Positions 1 through 6,559 of a DNA stretch of 64,000 nucleotides are shown here, in pieces (within the stretch, counting starts at the first letter, position 1; every line of letters begins with the position of its first letter). The stretch spans positions 1 to 64,000 of the forward strand of contig MWDI01000016.1 of the NCBI GenBank assembly GCA_002070475.1. Direction: 5' to 3'. This DNA is from Firmicutes bacterium ADurb.Bin146. Lineage in GTDB: Bacteria; Bacillota; Clostridia; DUPQ01. Under the pieces are notes generated by a model. It searched no databases. It was not told the DNA's origin and saw only the letters and a list, made by a program, of their open reading frames with translations. The position numbers and the translations under genes are program-made.

Positions 1-335
1 AGGTGCAGAAACTCAACGAACTTGTCAGAGGTTGGATTAACTACTTCAAGATAGGAAGTATGAAAACTCTCTGCGCGAACCTAGACAGTAACATTCGCTA
101 TCGTTTACGAATGTGCATTTGGAAACATTGGAAGACTCCGCAGAACAGAGCAAAGAACCTGATGGAACTTGATGTACCAAGGTGGGCGGCTTTTAAAGTA
201 GCTTACTGTGGAGATAAATATGCGAGACTTGCACACAATGGATGGGTACAGAAAGCAATAAACAACAAGAGACTAACCTCATTTGGATTAGTCTCAATGT
301 TAGACTACTACATCGAAAGGTGTGTCGCTTGTTAA
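1..335 (+). CDS. Group II intron reverse transcriptase/maturase, C-terminal fragment
   Basis: The reading frame is open from the window edge; the codon at base 3 is internal, so this is a partial gene. The 110 visible residues match the C-terminal maturase region of intron-encoded proteins: LRGWINYF-like start (VRGWINYFKIG), the basic stretch RYRLRMCIWKHWK, and the ending LVSMLDYYIERC. The reverse-transcriptase palm domain, with its YADD motif, must lie to the left of the window. The protein promotes splicing and mobility of its own intron. The stop at 333-335 is followed directly by domain V, the usual arrangement when the ORF sits in domain IV. Confidence 0.85.
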   Translation, partial: VQKLNELVRGWINYFKIGSMKTLCANLDSNIRYRLRMCIWKHWKTPQNRAKNLMELDVPRWAAFKVAYCGDKYARLAHNGWVQKAINNKRLTSFGLVSMLDYYIERCVAC

Positions 336-342
336 GTTGATT

Positions 343-422
343 GAACCGCCGTATACGGAACCGTACGTACGGTGGTGCGAGAGGTCGAAAATTTCCCTAA
401 TAGGGATTTTCTCCTACTCGAT
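343..422 (+). ncRNA. Group II intron domains V and VI
   Basis: Domain V: CCGCCGTA (346-353) pairs with TACGGTGG (368-375), including a G-T wobble. A two-base CG bulge (366-367) follows, then the inner stem TACG/CGTA and a GAAC tetraloop (358-361). This is the standard catalytic hairpin with its two-nucleotide bulge. Domain VI: CGAG (378-381) pairs with CTCG (417-420), and AGG (382-384) pairs with CCT (413-415). That leaves A416 unpaired at the expected branch-point position. The intron should end near 422. Confidence 0.85.
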
Positions 423-454
423 TTAAAACAAATTTCACTTTTTAAAGGCTGAGC

Positions 455-1603
455 TTAATCAATAAAGCGCGAAGGATACCAGCCGCTTGCTACTATGTAG
501 TACTTAGCTCCTTCTATTGGTGAAAAGGAGGACAGGTCTGGAACATAGAAGTAGATTCTGTTACTGTATCCGAATCTGTCGCCTAACAAAGTATATAAGG
601 CTGTAAAACTGTACTTCTCAATCATTCTGCCATCACAGGGAATTAGAATACCACGGTCATTTATTTCATCGATATTTTTAGCAAGTATTATCTGACCTAT
701 AAACATATCATTAGAGATATAAGATACCACTGTGGGAAAATAGTTTATATCCCCTATAGTAACTGGATTATATTCGCCATCATATTCTGGAAACTCACCG
801 ATTGTGAATATCTGGTAATTCATTTCACTGTTTGGTACTGCAGAGGAAAAATCGGGCAATGTGAACTGTTCCGCATTACTGTTGTAATCTTCTCCGAGAA
901 GAACATATAACTCGTTATATTCGCTTTTTGAAAGGTACTGTCCCGAAACACAGTATTTTGAGTACCCATGTTCATAGCTATAGGGATTCAGATTCAGTTC
1001 CCCTATGCTCTGTTTTTCAAAATCAAAGCCTGATGCCTTTATTGCAGCAGGATACATGCGGTAAACAATCGGAGCATTCGGCGGAGGAGTAGGAGTGGCT
1101 GTTTCTTCAGTCATGTAATTCTTTACCCATGTATAAATATCATACTGGTTTGTCGTAAGGTATTTCTGTTCAGTTACCTCACCATTGTTAAATATCGCAT
1201 ATAACGGAGTTCCATCTGTATATAGCCCGAACCTATTCAAATATGTATCTGTCATGTGATCTACATAATAAATTTTCACATCACGGCCCCATGTACTATA
1301 AATGGTTTCGAAAAAACCGTCATACAGGGCATACTTTTCACCTTCCTCAACAAAATAAACAAGCTCAGGCTGTGATGATTTTAATACCTTCGTATCAAAA
1401 TCCGATTCTGTTACTACTGTATATTTTTGCAGGATAGCTCCACCAAGCATTATGTTATTATCTGAAAACAATCCTTTTTTGTATGCTATCAATATTCCGA
1501 TTCCGCACAAAATAGCAGTTATCAATACACCGGCAATAAATACAAAAACATGCTGTTTGTTAAGCTTGAATTTCTTTTTCGTTATCTTATCAGTATTACC
1601 CAT
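455..1603 (-). CDS. Membrane-anchored protein with thioredoxin-like and two tail-collar-like domains
   Basis: 382 residues. One N-terminal membrane helix (about 18-41) with a basic cytoplasmic side predicts an extracytoplasmic body. Residues about 62-165 resemble a thioredoxin fold: a strand ELVYFV, a VDHMTDTYLNRFGL segment, then GTPLYAIFNNGE with the cis-proline position. There is no CxxC, so redox activity is unlikely. A T/P-rich linker (168-178) follows. Two repeats then resemble the phage tail-collar (MdpB-like) fold: one at about 200-272 with GQYLSKSEYNELYVLLG and FTLPDFSS, one at about 300-382 with CDGR, ALYTLLGDRFG, VPDLSS and a final YPSR. The family match is by eye. The start has a GAGG ribosome site. 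Role unknown; surface adhesion or assembly is only a guess. Confidence 0.7.
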   Translation of the reverse strand: MGNTDKITKKKFKLNKQHVFVFIAGVLITAILCGIGILIAYKKGLFSDNNIMLGGAILQKYTVVTESDFDTKVLKSSQPELVYFVEEGEKYALYDGFFETIYSTWGRDVKIYYVDHMTDTYLNRFGLYTDGTPLYAIFNNGEVTEQKYLTTNQYDIYTWVKNYMTEETATPTPPPNAPIVYRMYPAAIKASGFDFEKQSIGELNLNPYSYEHGYSKYCVSGQYLSKSEYNELYVLLGEDYNSNAEQFTLPDFSSAVPNSEMNYQIFTIGEFPEYDGEYNPVTIGDINYFPTVVSYISNDMFIGQIILAKNIDEINDRGILIPCDGRMIEKYSFTALYTLLGDRFGYSNRIYFYVPDLSSFSPIEGAKYYIVASGWYPSRFID

Positions 1604-1624
1604 ATTTATACCTCTTGTATATAT

Positions 1625-1653
1625 ATTTTAAATGCACATATAGTTATTTGCAA
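1625..1653 (-). promoter_or_regulatory. Promoter for the collar-domain protein
   Basis: On the minus strand, TTGCAA (1653-1648) and TAAAAT (1630-1625) are separated by exactly 17 bp, about 20 bp upstream of the start codon at 1603. It is divergent from the amt promoter at 1670-1698. Confidence 0.6.
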
Positions 1654-1669
1654 ATGATTTAATATATGC

Positions 1670-1698
1670 TTGACATATAAGTTCCTATGGAATACAAT
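1670..1698 (+). promoter_or_regulatory. Promoter of the amt-PII gene
   Basis: TTGACA (1670-1675), 17 bp spacer, TACAAT (1693-1698): close to the sigma-A consensus. Predicted transcription start is near 1705, just before the hairpin at 1713-1746. Confidence 0.75.
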
Positions 1699-1712
1699 CA
1701 GGAAAAATAAGC

Positions 1713-1755
1713 AAAGGCGCTGAACCGCAAAAGGTACAGCGCTTTTTCTTTTCTA
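1713..1755 (+). terminator. Terminator-like hairpin in the amt leader (attenuator candidate)
   Basis: A713-G722 (coordinates plus 1000) pair with 1737-1746 to give a 10-bp stem with a GCGCTG/CAGCGC core. An inner ACC/GGT stem closes a six-base loop (GCAAAA). A T-rich run TTTTTCTTTT follows. The neighbouring upstream gene points away, so no + strand transcript needs ending here other than the amt mRNA itself. The hairpin is therefore best read as a leader attenuator. The loop lacks the A1/G4 bases expected of ANTAR target hexaloops. Confidence 0.65.
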
Positions 1756-1775
1756 AAAAAAAGGAGGACAAATTT

Positions 1776-3491
1776 ATGGGAATTGACAGTGGTTTAAGAG
1801 GAGCTGATCTGGTATGGGTAATGACAGGTACAGCATTGGTATTTTTTATGCAGGCGGGTTTTGCAGTAGTTGAAGCAGGTTTAACACGAGTAAAAAATAC
1901 TGGGAATATTATAATGAAGAACCTTATGGACTTTTGTCTAGGGACTATAGTATTTTGGGTACTTGGGTATTCATTAATGCATGGTAAAGATATAGCAGGA
2001 CTTATAGGGTTGCCGACAAATGGGTTTATAACTGGGAATATGGATATGACTTCTCTCATTTTCCAAACCGTCTTTTGTGCAACTGCTGCAACAATAGTGT
2101 CCGGAGCTATGGCTGAAAGAACCAAGTTTTCCAGCTACTGTATTTATTCAGTAATAATAAGCTTATTTGTTTATCCTATATCCGGACACTGGATATGGGG
2201 AGGTGGATGGTTAAGCCAGCTGGGATTTCATGACTTTGCAGGTTCAACAGCAGTACACATGGTAGGTGGCATATCAGCATTAATTGGAGCGAAAATCCTT
2301 GGACCTCGTATTGGCAAATATGACAAGGACGGGCATCCAAAGGCAATACCAGGCCATAATCTGACATTTGCCGCATTAGGCGTATTTATCCTGTGGTTCT
2401 GCTGGTTCGGATTCAATGGAGCATCAACGTACGGAGTAACAGGACAGGAAGCAAAATTAAGCTTGATACTTGTAACTACTAATATGGCTCCTGCTGTAGC
2501 AGCAACAACTTGTTTATTCATAACCTGGATAAAATATAAAAAACCTGATGTGTCAATGACATTCAATGGTGCGTTAGCTGGTCTTGTAGCAATAACAGCA
2601 GGAACTGATACAGTCTCTCCTTTGGCTACTTTTATAATAGGTATTATTTCCGGATTTGTGGTAGTGTACGGCTGTGAATTTTTGGAAAAGAAGGCAAAGA
2701 TTGATGATCCGGTAGGAGCTATTGCTGTGCACTGTTTTAACGGAGCGCTAGGAACAATACTAGTCGGTGTATTTTCGTTTAATGAAGGTATTGCAGGAGC
2801 TTTTAGGGGAAATACTTCTTTTTCTGAAGCATTCAGGTTTTTAGGAGTCCAGACTTTGGGAGTAGTGGCAGTAGCGCTCTGGGTAGGCGTAACAATGACT
2901 ATTCTATTTCATATTATAAAAAAGACCGTCGGTCTGAGGGTGTCAAGAGATGAGGAGATAGGCGGATTGGACTTTTCAGAACACAATCTGGCGACTGCTT
3001 ATTCAGGATTTATACTTAACAATGAAGAAGATATAGACAAACTGGATGTAATTGAGTACCATCCTTCAGCTAGTGTTCCTGCACAGATGAAGCAGGAAAC
3101 CAGCAAATCTTTAACAGACAGTTTGCAGCCCAAAATGACACTGGTATCTATTATAATCAAAAAGCCTAAATTTGAAGCTTTGAAATATGCTTTAAATAAG
3201 ATTGGAGTGACAGGAATGACAGTGACTGAAGTAATGGGATGTGGAATTCAGAACGGACATACTGAGACATACAGAGGGGCTCCTATGGATATAACACTGG
3301 TACCTAAACTTAAGGTTGATGTCGTAATAAGCGCAGTTCCAGTTGAGAAAGTTATTGAAGCAGCCAAGACTGTACTTAATACAGGGACATTCGGAGATGG
3401 CAAGATTTTCGTATCTGACATTGAAGATGTAATTAGAATAAGAACAGGTGAAAGAGGATTTGATGCTTTACAGGATATTTACAGTGAATGA
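1776..3491 (+). CDS. Ammonium transporter with fused C-terminal PII (GlnK-like) domain
   Basis: 571 residues. Residues about 1-400 are an Amt/AmtB transporter. It shows the typical start (DLVWVMTGTALVFFMQAGFA), the VHMVGG segment with the first pore histidine and a later AVHCFNG carrying the second. Residues about 455-571 are a complete PII signalling domain (VTEVMGCG, GHTETYRG, GDGKIFV, IRIRTGE). In free-standing systems GlnK is a separate protein that plugs the channel; here the regulator is tethered. The T-loop position equal to E. coli Tyr51 is methionine (RGAPMDI), so uridylylation there is not possible. ATP/2-oxoglutarate control is still plausible. Strong AAAGGAGG ribosome site. Expression is probably attenuated by the hairpin upstream. 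Confidence 0.93.
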   Translation: MGIDSGLRGADLVWVMTGTALVFFMQAGFAVVEAGLTRVKNTGNIIMKNLMDFCLGTIVFWVLGYSLMHGKDIAGLIGLPTNGFITGNMDMTSLIFQTVFCATAATIVSGAMAERTKFSSYCIYSVIISLFVYPISGHWIWGGGWLSQLGFHDFAGSTAVHMVGGISALIGAKILGPRIGKYDKDGHPKAIPGHNLTFAALGVFILWFCWFGFNGASTYGVTGQEAKLSLILVTTNMAPAVAATTCLFITWIKYKKPDVSMTFNGALAGLVAITAGTDTVSPLATFIIGIISGFVVVYGCEFLEKKAKIDDPVGAIAVHCFNGALGTILVGVFSFNEGIAGAFRGNTSFSEAFRFLGVQTLGVVAVALWVGVTMTILFHIIKKTVGLRVSRDEEIGGLDFSEHNLATAYSGFILNNEEDIDKLDVIEYHPSASVPAQMKQETSKSLTDSLQPKMTLVSIIIKKPKFEALKYALNKIGVTGMTVTEVMGCGIQNGHTETYRGAPMDITLVPKLKVDVVISAVPVEKVIEAAKTVLNTGTFGDGKIFVSDIEDVIRIRTGERGFDALQDIYSE

Positions 3492-3501
3492 CAGTTATAC
3501 C

Positions 3502-3530
3502 AAGACAAAAACACCTATTTATGCTATCAT
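3502..3530 (+). promoter_or_regulatory. Promoter of the histidine phosphatase gene (possibly leaderless)
   Basis: AAGACA (3502-3507), 17 bp, TATCAT (3525-3530). The start codon ATG at 3537 begins 6 nt after the -10 box and no Shine-Dalgarno sequence is present. Transcription would start at or next to the ATG. Confidence 0.5.
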
Positions 3531-3536
3531 ATTACT

Positions 3537-4100
3537 ATGAGGATTTTACTAATACGGCACGGTCAGACCGATTGGAATATACAGGATAAAGTACAGGGTT
3601 CTTCAGATATACCTCTTAATGAAACCGGAATACAGCAAGCATATGCGACAAAAGATATGCTTAAAGACTATGTTTTTGATATAGTCATTTCTTCTCCTCT
3701 AATAAGGGCTTATCAGACTGCAGATATTGTATGTGAAGGCAGAGAAAATGTCATAGTAACAGATGGCAGGATTTCTGAAAGAGATTTTGGCAAATTTGAG
3801 GGAGTATCATATAAGCAGAATATGGAATACCGCAAAGGCGCATGGTCCTTGAAGATGGACGAGCAGTTAGATACTGTAGAAGCATATCCTTTGTTTTACA
3901 AAAGGGTTGAAGGATTTCTAGATGAAATTTTAAAAGTTCATTATGGCAAGGATATATTGCTTGTTGCGCATGGAGGAGTTTCAATAGCCGTCGGGCAATA
4001 CTTTAGAGGTATACCTCAAAGCGGGCTAGTCCACGAATATATATTGGATAACTGCGAAATAGCTGAGTATAGCGAGGTTGATATAAATAAGAAATTATGA
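3537..4100 (+). CDS. Histidine phosphatase family protein (phosphoglycerate mutase-like)
   Basis: 187 residues. The branch-2-like fold signature is at the very N-terminus: RHGQTDWN with the catalytic histidine, then PLNETGIQQA. SSPLIRAYQTA carries the second arginine and VAHGG the second catalytic histidine. Such proteins remove phosphate from small molecules or, as true mutases, move it. The sequence alone does not set the substrate (alpha-ribazole phosphatase and CobC-like enzymes look similar). The start at 3537 is forced because the active-site motif begins at residue 7; no ribosome site precedes it. The stop overlaps the next gene's ATG by 4 bp, so the two genes are coupled. Confidence 0.85.
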   Translation: MRILLIRHGQTDWNIQDKVQGSSDIPLNETGIQQAYATKDMLKDYVFDIVISSPLIRAYQTADIVCEGRENVIVTDGRISERDFGKFEGVSYKQNMEYRKGAWSLKMDEQLDTVEAYPLFYKRVEGFLDEILKVHYGKDILLVAHGGVSIAVGQYFRGIPQSGLVHEYILDNCEIAEYSEVDINKKL

Positions 4101-5572
4101 TTGATTTCAATGTTTCAAAATCCAGGTACATCAGAGCAGTACAGTGTTTGAAGATGTACTGGATGGATAGAGTAAAGCCGGATGAGTATGATGAATCAGT
4201 AATGGATGAAGCGGTTCTGGAAAACGGTAATGAAGTCGGGCAGTTAGCACAGAATTTATTTGATGGTATATCTGTTGTTGAGTATTCGTCTGATAAATCA
4301 CAAATGATCACTAAGACAGCTGAATATATTCAAAATGGCAGCAGATACATCGCTGAAGCATCTTTTGCATACATGGGCCGTTTCTTAAGCGTTGATATCC
4401 TTCAGATAGATGAAGATGGAGTCGTTATATATGAAGTAAAAAGTTCAACCAGCGTAAAGGATGTATATATAGATGATGTCGCTTATCAAAGTTATGTGCT
4501 TTCATTACTAAATTATAAAGTAAAAAAAGCTAATGTCATTATTCTAAATTCTGAATATGTCAGAAGAGGCGCGCTGGAAATGAATAGGCTTTTCTCCATT
4601 TACGATGAGACTGAGAGAGCATTTTCGCGTCACAAATCAGTAGAAGAGCTGTTAGACTTCTTATCACAAGATATTGATCTTAATACTGAACCAGATATAG
4701 ATATTGCCGAATACTGTTTTTCACCTTATCCATGCGGATACTTCGGTTACTGTACCAGACATCTGCCCAAAGAGAATGTTTTTACTCTTAGAAATCTTAA
4801 TAAAAATGATAAGCTTCGCATGTACTACAGCGGGATACATTCTTTTTTCGATGTAATAAATGAAAAGACATTATATGCAAAGCTAAGGCCTGTTGTGAAG
4901 GACCAGCTTCAAAAAAAGAAGATTGTAAAAAAGAATGAAATTGGAAGATTTATCAAAAATTTCTATTTCCCTTTATACTATTTAGATTTTGAGACAGTAC
5001 AATATGCGATACCTCCATATGATGGTATGAAACCATATCAGCAGATGCCATTTCAGTATTCACTGCACATAGAGCATGAGGATGGCACATTAGAACATAA
5101 AGAATATCTTGCCAATGATGGGTTTGACTGCAGGGAGGAGCTTGCTTTGCGCCTTATAAACGATATACCGAAGCATTCATGTTCGATAGCGTATAATATG
5201 GCATTTGAAAAAGGGATAATAGCAGATCTTGCATTCCAGTATCCAAAATACTATACGGAACTTATGGATATATTCAACAACATGCTGGATCTGATGATAC
5301 CTTTTAAGAATCACTGGTATTATGATGATGCCATGGCGGGTAGTTACTCTATCAAGTATGTACTTCCAGCAATGTTCCCTGATGATATAAATATGGATTA
5401 TAATAATCTTGAAGGAATAAAAAGAGGCGATGAGGCAATGGCAGCATTCCGTAATATGCCTAATATGTCAGAGGAAGAAAAACAGGTAGTCAGAAACCAA
5501 TTGTTAGAATACTGCAAACTAGATACATATGCGATGGTTAAGATAATGAAAAAATTAAGGGAAGAAATATGA
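4097..5572 (+). CDS. DUF2779 protein: Cas4-like Fe-S nuclease domain plus DEDDy-type exonuclease domain
   Basis: 491 residues. The N-terminal half resembles RecB/Cas4-type PD-(D/E)XK nucleases. It has an early cysteine (C17), a core D...IYEVKSS motif and a cysteine group near residues 207-219 (CFSPYPCGYFGYC) that could hold a 4Fe-4S cluster with C17. The C-terminal half has an RNase H-like exonuclease signature: YLDFET, SIAYNMAFEKGII and LEYCKLDTY, the last fitting the YxxxD motif of DEDDy enzymes. The second motif has Asn where Asp is common. The family is annotated DUF2779 and has no settled function; DNA repair or defence is a reasonable guess. It starts inside the stop of the upstream phosphatase gene. 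Confidence 0.8.
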   Translation: MIDFNVSKSRYIRAVQCLKMYWMDRVKPDEYDESVMDEAVLENGNEVGQLAQNLFDGISVVEYSSDKSQMITKTAEYIQNGSRYIAEASFAYMGRFLSVDILQIDEDGVVIYEVKSSTSVKDVYIDDVAYQSYVLSLLNYKVKKANVIILNSEYVRRGALEMNRLFSIYDETERAFSRHKSVEELLDFLSQDIDLNTEPDIDIAEYCFSPYPCGYFGYCTRHLPKENVFTLRNLNKNDKLRMYYSGIHSFFDVINEKTLYAKLRPVVKDQLQKKKIVKKNEIGRFIKNFYFPLYYLDFETVQYAIPPYDGMKPYQQMPFQYSLHIEHEDGTLEHKEYLANDGFDCREELALRLINDIPKHSCSIAYNMAFEKGIIADLAFQYPKYYTELMDIFNNMLDLMIPFKNHWYYDDAMAGSYSIKYVLPAMFPDDINMDYNNLEGIKRGDEAMAAFRNMPNMSEEEKQVVRNQLLEYCKLDTYAMVKIMKKLREEI

Positions 5573-5688
5573 ATGATGAAAACCGTAATAAAGAAGACTT
5601 AAAGACGAAAATTATAAAGACAGTCATTATAGGTCTTATCATAATTGGACTGTCAGTACTGCTGATTTATTGGAATTTTTTCAGATAG
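5569..5688 (+). CDS. Small single-pass membrane protein, 39 residues
   Basis: The ATG overlaps the stop codon of the DUF2779 gene by 4 bp (ATGA), the usual sign of translational coupling. The product has a charged N-terminus (MNDENRNKEDLKTKIIK) and one hydrophobic helix of about 20 residues ending in YWNFFR. I recognise no family. The conserved overlap style and clean hydrophobic profile argue that it is a real gene, but it is short enough to arise by chance. Confidence 0.55.
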   Translation: MNDENRNKEDLKTKIIKTVIIGLIIIGLSVLLIYWNFFR

Positions 5689-5721
5689 TATACTTTTTAT
5701 GAGTTAAAACAAACAAGCCTA

Positions 5722-5750
5722 TATTTTTTTAAATAAGGTTGGGATATAAT
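5722..5750 (+). promoter_or_regulatory. Promoter of the sugar operon (good -10, weak -35)
   Basis: A perfect TATAAT (5745-5750) sits 31 bp before the dehydrogenase ATG at 5781. The -35 position (5722-5727, TATTTT) is poor, so an activator may be needed. Confidence 0.45.
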
Positions 5751-5780
5751 AAAAGAAAGAATAATAGTTGGGAGCAATTT

Positions 5781-6557
5781 ATGGAAATGTTGAAGAATAA
5801 AGTCGCTGTGATAACAGGTGCAGCACAAGGCCTGGGCGAAGCATTAGCACAAAGACTCGATAAAGAAGGATGTTCAGTCGTTGTAGCTGACTTGAATTAC
5901 GAAAAAGCATGCGAAGTAGCAAAAGGGCTAAAAAATGCTGTAGCATGCAAGGTTGATGTTACAAATGAAGCTGATGTGGATGTCATGACTAAGCTTGCTG
6001 TTGATACATACGGAAGAATCGATATATTTGTCAATAATGCTGGAATAGTAATATCCGGACCGGCTCATGAGTTTGATGTAAGTAAATGGAAGCTGGTACA
6101 GGACGTAAACCTTGTAGGATACTTCATATGTGCGAAATCCGCAATTAAACATATGCTTAATAATGAAAATGGAGCTTCTTTTATACAGATTAACAGCAAA
6201 TCAGGCAAAAAAGGTTCTTTCAGAAACAGTGCTTATGCTGCTTCTAAATTCGGCGGTATAGGCCTCACTCAGAGCCTTGCTTTGGAATATGCAAAGAATA
6301 ATATCAGGTTTAATGCTATATGCCCGGGTAATTTATTAAACTCCCCATTATGGGTTAACAGCCTATTCAAACAGTATGCTGCAAATCAGGGGATAACAGA
6401 ACAGGAAGTAAGACAGAAATACCTTGACCAGGTACCAATGGGAAGGTCTTGTGAATATGAGGATGTGGCAAATGTAATGGTGTTTTTAGCTTCACAAATG
6501 TCAAGCTATATGACAGGACAGGCCATTAATGTAACCGGTGGACAGGAAATGCGCTAG
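5781..6557 (+). CDS. Short-chain dehydrogenase, sorbitol-6-phosphate dehydrogenase (SrlD)-like
   Basis: 258 residues. NAD(P)-binding TGAAQGLG near the N-terminus, NNAG, active-site INSKSG and YAASKFGG (YxxxK). The stretch from QINSKSGK through GLTQSLAL, the GNLL.SP segment and the final TGQ.INVTGGQ closely follow E. coli SrlD. A sugar- or polyol-phosphate substrate is therefore likely, but the sugar is not set by sequence. ATG 5781 is chosen over an upstream ATG at 5739 because GGGAG lies 6 nt before it and the -10 box is between the two. First gene of a run with a PHP hydrolase, Fic protein, rhamnulokinase and class II aldolase. In other bacteria an SDR is fused to such an aldolase; here they are separate. 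Confidence 0.85.
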   Translation: MEMLKNKVAVITGAAQGLGEALAQRLDKEGCSVVVADLNYEKACEVAKGLKNAVACKVDVTNEADVDVMTKLAVDTYGRIDIFVNNAGIVISGPAHEFDVSKWKLVQDVNLVGYFICAKSAIKHMLNNENGASFIQINSKSGKKGSFRNSAYAASKFGGIGLTQSLALEYAKNNIRFNAICPGNLLNSPLWVNSLFKQYAANQGITEQEVRQKYLDQVPMGRSCEYEDVANVMVFLASQMSSYMTGQAINVTGGQEMR

Positions 6558-6559
6558 AT

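Larger units (their letters stand above)
1..422 (+). mobile_element. Group II intron, 3' part (cut by window edge)
   Basis: The left edge holds the end of a group II intron on the + strand: the C-terminal part of its reverse transcriptase/maturase, followed 8 nt after the stop codon by a recognisable domain V and domain VI. The probable 3' splice boundary is near 422, 6 nt past the candidate branch-point A416. The 5' end and the interrupted site lie outside the window. Just beyond the boundary is the 3' end of a gene on the opposite strand, so the intron sits in an intergenic position, not inside that gene. Confidence 0.85.

Noticed and set aside
1685-2566. Long open frames on the strand opposite amt, and similar antisense frames across most genes in the window.
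   Set aside because: They lack ribosome sites, have no recognisable motifs, and lie opposite genes with clear family matches.
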